Origin: Candidatus Pacearchaeota archaeon
GTDB lineage: Archaea > Nanobdellota > Nanobdellia > Pacearchaeales > GW2011-AR1
Assembly (NCBI GenBank): GCA_018304025.1
Contig: JAGVXA010000003.1
Coordinates: 1-59,036, forward strand
Reading direction: 5' to 3'
DNA: 59,036 bases
Part shown: one piece after another, positions 55,847 to 59,036 of the stretch
How positions within the stretch are numbered: the stretch's first letter is position 1
Layout: the number at the start of each line of letters is the position of its first letter
Program-made: the position numbers and the translations under genes
Notes under the pieces: generated by a model
The model's input: the letters and a program-made list of their open reading frames with translations, nothing else
What the model was told of the DNA's origin: nothing
Database searches by the model: none

Positions 55847-56233
55847 ATGCCATATAAGTGTATTCACTGCTCGAAGATGTATTCTGACGGGTCGCAGGAA
55901 ATTCTGAGCGGATGCGGGGAGTGCGGGAAGAAGTTTTTCTTTTACATCCGAAAAGACCAGCTTGACAAGATAAAGATTAATGCTGAGGAAAATGTTGATT
56001 TGAGTTCTGAAGAAAAAATTCAGGTTGAGCAGGATGTAAGAGAAATTGCGGGAATAGCTGACGAGGAAATGCCTGTATTTCTTGATTTTGAAAGCGTTAA
56101 AGTGATTCAATCTGGGAAGTATTTATTGGATTTGGGAAAGTTGTTTGCGCAGAACAAGCCGAAAGTTTACAAGCTTGAAGACGGGAAATATATTGTTGAT
56201 TTGAGCGCTATCCGGAAGGAAGGGCAAGTTTAA
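55847..56233 (+). CDS. Zinc-ribbon protein (OapC/ArvC-like)
   Basis: 'MPYKCIHCSKMYSDGSQEILSGCGECGKKFFFYI'; internal start at 55847. Confidence 0.82.
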   Translation: MPYKCIHCSKMYSDGSQEILSGCGECGKKFFFYIRKDQLDKIKINAEENVDLSSEEKIQVEQDVREIAGIADEEMPVFLDFESVKVIQSGKYLLDLGKLFAQNKPKVYKLEDGKYIVDLSAIRKEGQV

Positions 56234-56257
56234 AAGTTCTTTTTGCTTTGTAAATTA

Positions 56258-57511
56258 ATGAATTTGAAGAAATTATTAAGAGAGATGGATTTTTCTGTCA
56301 GTGCTGAAGAGATGAATTATTTGAAAAGCGAGACTGAAAAAATAGTTGGGTTGTTGAAAAAAGAATCTGGCAGAAATGCTGAAGTTTTTGTAGGGGGAAG
56401 TTTTGCCAAGGGAACTTTGACTAAGTCGGAGAATTACGACGTTGATATTTTTGTGAGGTTTTCTAAAAATAAAGATTTGTCGTCGGAGCTGGAGAAGATT
56501 ATTAGAAAAGTTGCTAAGGCGATGAGATTGAATTATGAGAGATTGCATGGGAGCAGGGATTATTTTAGGGTTATGCCTTCTAAGAAATTGACGTTTGAAA
56601 TTATTCCTGTTTTGAAAATACGAAAAGTTAAGGAAGCTGGGAATGTTACTGATTTGAGTTATTTCCATGTTAACTATATTCGGAAGAAACTGGCTGTTGG
56701 ACGGCGCGAGGATGTTGGGCTGGCAAAGCAATTTTGCAAGGCGCTGGGAGTTTATGGAGCTGAATCTTATATCAATGGTTTTTCTGGATATGCTCTTGAA
56801 TGCTTGATTGTTTATTATGGAAGTTTTGAGAAAATGGTTGGGGCGATGACTAAGATAAAAGAGAAAGAAATAATCGATATTGAAAGATTTTATCGGCAGA
56901 AATCAGATGTTTTGGTTGAGCTGAATGAAAGCAAGACATCTGGACCGATTGTTTTGATTGACCCGACGTGGAAGGAGAGAAATGTTTTGGCTGCTTTGAA
57001 TTGGGATTCTTTTAAGAAATTTCAGGAAGGTGCTAGAAAAGTAATTAAGAAACCAACACGAGAAATGTTTTTAGTCAAGAAGATTGATGTTTCTTCTTTA
57101 GAAAAATTTGCCGGGAAAAAAGGCGCGGAGTTTGTTCATGTTCGACTTGAGACAGACAGGCAGGAAGGAGATATTGCGGGGACGAAACTAAAGAAATTTG
57201 CTGGTTTTCTTTCTCGTGAATTAGAGAAATATTTTATTATTATGGCTAACGAATTTTCGTATTCTGGCGGGAAGATCGCTGATGTTTATTTTGTTGTTAA
57301 AACGCGGGGAGAGATTATTCGCAACGGGCCGCCTGTTAAATTAATTCGCGAAGTGCGGGAGTTTAAAAAAAGAAATCGCAGGACGTTTGTTCGAAGCGGG
57401 AAGATTTTTGCGAGGGTTAAGGTTGGGTTTGGTGGGGCTGAATTGGTGGAGAAATTGGGGAGGAGTAATGGGGTGGAGATGGGGATTGTAAAAGTTTTAT
57501 TGGCAGACTAA
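56258..57511 (+). CDS. cca: Archaeal class I CCA-adding tRNA nucleotidyltransferase
   Basis: 'VFVGGSFAKGTLTKSENYDVDIFVRF', 'FRVMPSKKLTFEIIPVLKI'; start set at ATG 56258. Confidence 0.9.
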   Translation: MNLKKLLREMDFSVSAEEMNYLKSETEKIVGLLKKESGRNAEVFVGGSFAKGTLTKSENYDVDIFVRFSKNKDLSSELEKIIRKVAKAMRLNYERLHGSRDYFRVMPSKKLTFEIIPVLKIRKVKEAGNVTDLSYFHVNYIRKKLAVGRREDVGLAKQFCKALGVYGAESYINGFSGYALECLIVYYGSFEKMVGAMTKIKEKEIIDIERFYRQKSDVLVELNESKTSGPIVLIDPTWKERNVLAALNWDSFKKFQEGARKVIKKPTREMFLVKKIDVSSLEKFAGKKGAEFVHVRLETDRQEGDIAGTKLKKFAGFLSRELEKYFIIMANEFSYSGGKIADVYFVVKTRGEIIRNGPPVKLIREVREFKKRNRRTFVRSGKIFARVKVGFGGAELVEKLGRSNGVEMGIVKVLLAD

Positions 57512-57526
57512 ATTATTCTAAACAAA

Positions 57527-57604
57527 TTTTGCGAATTCGCTTCGGCGTTGGTAATCCAACGACGTATGGGGATGTATTCAGCACCTTCGGCGATTAAGGG
57601 AATA
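57527..57604 (-). repeat. 78-bp near-identical repeat copy 2 with hairpin (57546-57561) and palindrome
   Basis: Matches 54983-55060 with a single mismatch. Confidence 0.9.
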
Positions 57605-58295
57605 CTCCAAACGCGTGGCAACCGCCGTAGTCGCCGAAGTCGTCGCCATTGAAGCTGAGTCTGTTGCCGCCATACTCGCCGAGCGCAGCCACTCTTTGTT
57701 CTTCGCCTTCTGTTTCAACACCATCAATGTATGGTTTATTTAATCTGATTTTTTTTGATGCTTCTCCTAATTTTTCAGCGCCTTCAACTCCGCAATTTGC
57801 AATTACAAATCCGTCTTTTGCGAAAGTTTCTGGAGTATGTTTGCCTAATTTGTAAGTTTCTTTTGGCGCGAATCTTACTAATTTGTCTTTGCTGAATCTT
57901 ATTCCATTAACTTCTTTTGCGCCTTTTAATTTTGTTTCTAAATCGTTTACATCTAATGGCTTGCTTCTTCCTACTGCTTTCAAATCTTGGACAACATAAA
58001 CTCCTTTTCCTGTCCAGAGATTTTGGTTAAAGACCCAAAGCCATCTTCTGTTCATTATTTCTCGGACATTTTGAAATTCTAGCTCGTTTTGGGCTTCTGA
58101 ACAATATGCTGAATGAATTAGCGATGCTGTGTAATCTCCTGTTGGAACTTTTTGGTTTTGTTTAAGGATTTCTGCGCCGACAGTTTGATAATTTGCTGGA
58201 CCTATTGAAGGGAAAGCAAAGGCTATTTTACTGGATTCGTGGGGAACCCAAATTTTTGTTGCTCTTTCACTTCTTGGCGTTTTTGCGTTTGTCAT
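57594..58295 (-). CDS. Putative DGR variable (target) protein 2
   Basis: Paralog of 55050..55751 with the same length and conserved body. Confidence 0.8.
   Translation of the reverse strand: MTNAKTPRSERATKIWVPHESSKIAFAFPSIGPANYQTVGAEILKQNQKVPTGDYTASLIHSAYCSEAQNELEFQNVREIMNRRWLWVFNQNLWTGKGVYVVQDLKAVGRSKPLDVNDLETKLKGAKEVNGIRFSKDKLVRFAPKETYKLGKHTPETFAKDGFVIANCGVEGAEKLGEASKKIRLNKPYIDGVETEGEEQRVAALGEYGGNRLSFNGDDFGDYGGCHAFGVFP
57615..57680 (-). other. Putative DGR variable region VR2
   Basis: 22 codons, about 62% GC by hand count; variable codons nearly all NNC/NNT. Confidence 0.8.
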
Positions 58296-58296
58296 T

Positions 58297-58857
58297 TTAT
58301 CCTCTGCGAAGTTTTTCTACAAGTCCGCTAGTCAGAGATTCTGAAAGTGCTTTCTCTAATTCTGGTATGCTGCCTAAAATTTCATGAATGTTTTGTAAGT
58401 TCGCATTTTTAACGTCAGTTAAGCTGTATCCAAAATTTTGCGCGTGCGCTTCGCGCACTCCACGACGCACCCCGAAGGCCCCGTAGTGACCGTCCAAGTC
58501 CCTGTACCTGCAGAGGAAACCGGAGTCGTACTGAGGATGGTCGAACCACAGATAATTAACAATAGCTTGGTTTTTTGAATCTGTAGATAAATTCCAGAGA
58601 GGAATTGTTCCTTGCGTGAATTTTTCAAAATATGGTTTAGTGAATTTTCCGAGAGCAAATTTTGATTCATCCATTTCAGAAGTTAATTGAAAGTCTCCTG
58701 CTTGCGAAAGAATAATTGCTGTTCTGTCTTCTGGTTCTTTTGCTGTTTCTGATTTAGCTAAGTCTCTTGCTGATTCGTAAACTCCCGCGTTGGCTTCAAA
58801 ATATTTTCCATTTCTATGCGCTCTTACTGCAGATGACGCCATAATTGGATTCATCAA
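58297..58857 (-). CDS. Putative third DGR-type variable protein; reading frame stays open upstream of the annotated start
   Basis: 'WFDHPQYDSGFLCRYRDLDGHYGAFGVRRGVREAHAQNFGYSL' CLec-like variable segment rich in NNY codons, GC-rich; in-frame hairpin GTGCGC-GAA-GCGCAC follows it. Confidence 0.65.
   Translation of the reverse strand: MMNPIMASSAVRAHRNGKYFEANAGVYESARDLAKSETAKEPEDRTAIILSQAGDFQLTSEMDESKFALGKFTKPYFEKFTQGTIPLWNLSTDSKNQAIVNYLWFDHPQYDSGFLCRYRDLDGHYGAFGVRRGVREAHAQNFGYSLTDVKNANLQNIHEILGSIPELEKALSESLTSGLVEKLRRG
58444..58458 (-). repeat. 6-bp hairpin GTGCGC-GAA-GCGCAC immediately 3' of the VR-like segment
   Basis: Read directly. Confidence 0.75.
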
Positions 58858-59036
58858 CGGAGAATTTTTAACTAAAACAGTTGGTTCGCCTTTTAGTGCG
58901 ATCGGCGCTATAGATGTTCTTGAAAAATCATTTGAAAGTGTGGTATCCGAAAATTAGTTCTCAACGCTGATTTATATCAGCCTATGAAATTCACAAAAAA
59001 GAGTCTCTTGGAGACTCTACGGCTGAAAGCCGAAGG

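Noticed and set aside
54983-57604. The 78-bp repeats as IS ends or att sites of an element carrying cca
   Set aside because: No transposase or integrase; both copies are in the same orientation and exactly register with the 3' ends of paralogous VR genes, so DGR-type flank conservation or gene duplication is the better explanation.
1-59036. CRISPR array
   Set aside because: No regularly spaced 20-40 nt direct repeats with unique spacers and no cas genes seen.

Overview
This 59 kb window comes from an AT-rich archaeal genome, most likely a DPANN lineage (Pacearchaeota/Woesearchaeota-like; inferred from gene content, not tested by phylogeny). From left to right it holds: (i) secreted/membrane proteins; (ii) a long minus-strand information-processing block: rps2-eno-rpoK, exosome rrp42-rrp41-rrp4, SBDS, then secY/L15/L30/S5/L18/L19e/L32e/L6/S8/S14/L5/S4e/L24/L14/S17/SUI1/L29/S3/L22/S19/L2/L23/L4/L3; (iii) psmA, PCNA and a fused PriS-PriL-like primase; (iv) a cluster of large Cys-rich membrane-anchored surface proteins; (v) an archaeal type IV pilus-like cluster (pilin-like proteins, TadA/VirB11-type ATPase, two TadC/T2SF proteins); (vi) an Era-like GTPase, DUF2073 and Zn-ribbon trio (resembling arvABC/oapABC), and cca. 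The most exciting signal is at the right end. Two paralogous 233-aa genes, and a third related-looking gene, have the hallmarks of diversity-generating retroelement (DGR) target genes. Their C-terminal variable regions are hypervariable, GC-rich and made of NNC/NNT codons, and they abut a 78-bp flank that is 77/78 identical, runs past the stop codon and carries a hairpin. The RT and template repeat are not visible and would lie outside the window. Other notable signals are eight small uncharacterised genes threaded through the ribosomal superoperon (including a tandem CxC paralog pair), a repeated 16-nt plus hairpin element at the 5' ends of two pilus-cluster genes, a shared C-terminal tail on two adjacent unrelated proteins, and an ArmA/RmtB-like methyltransferase. 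No rRNA, tRNA or CRISPR array was recognised. All calls were made by eye, with no database searches.
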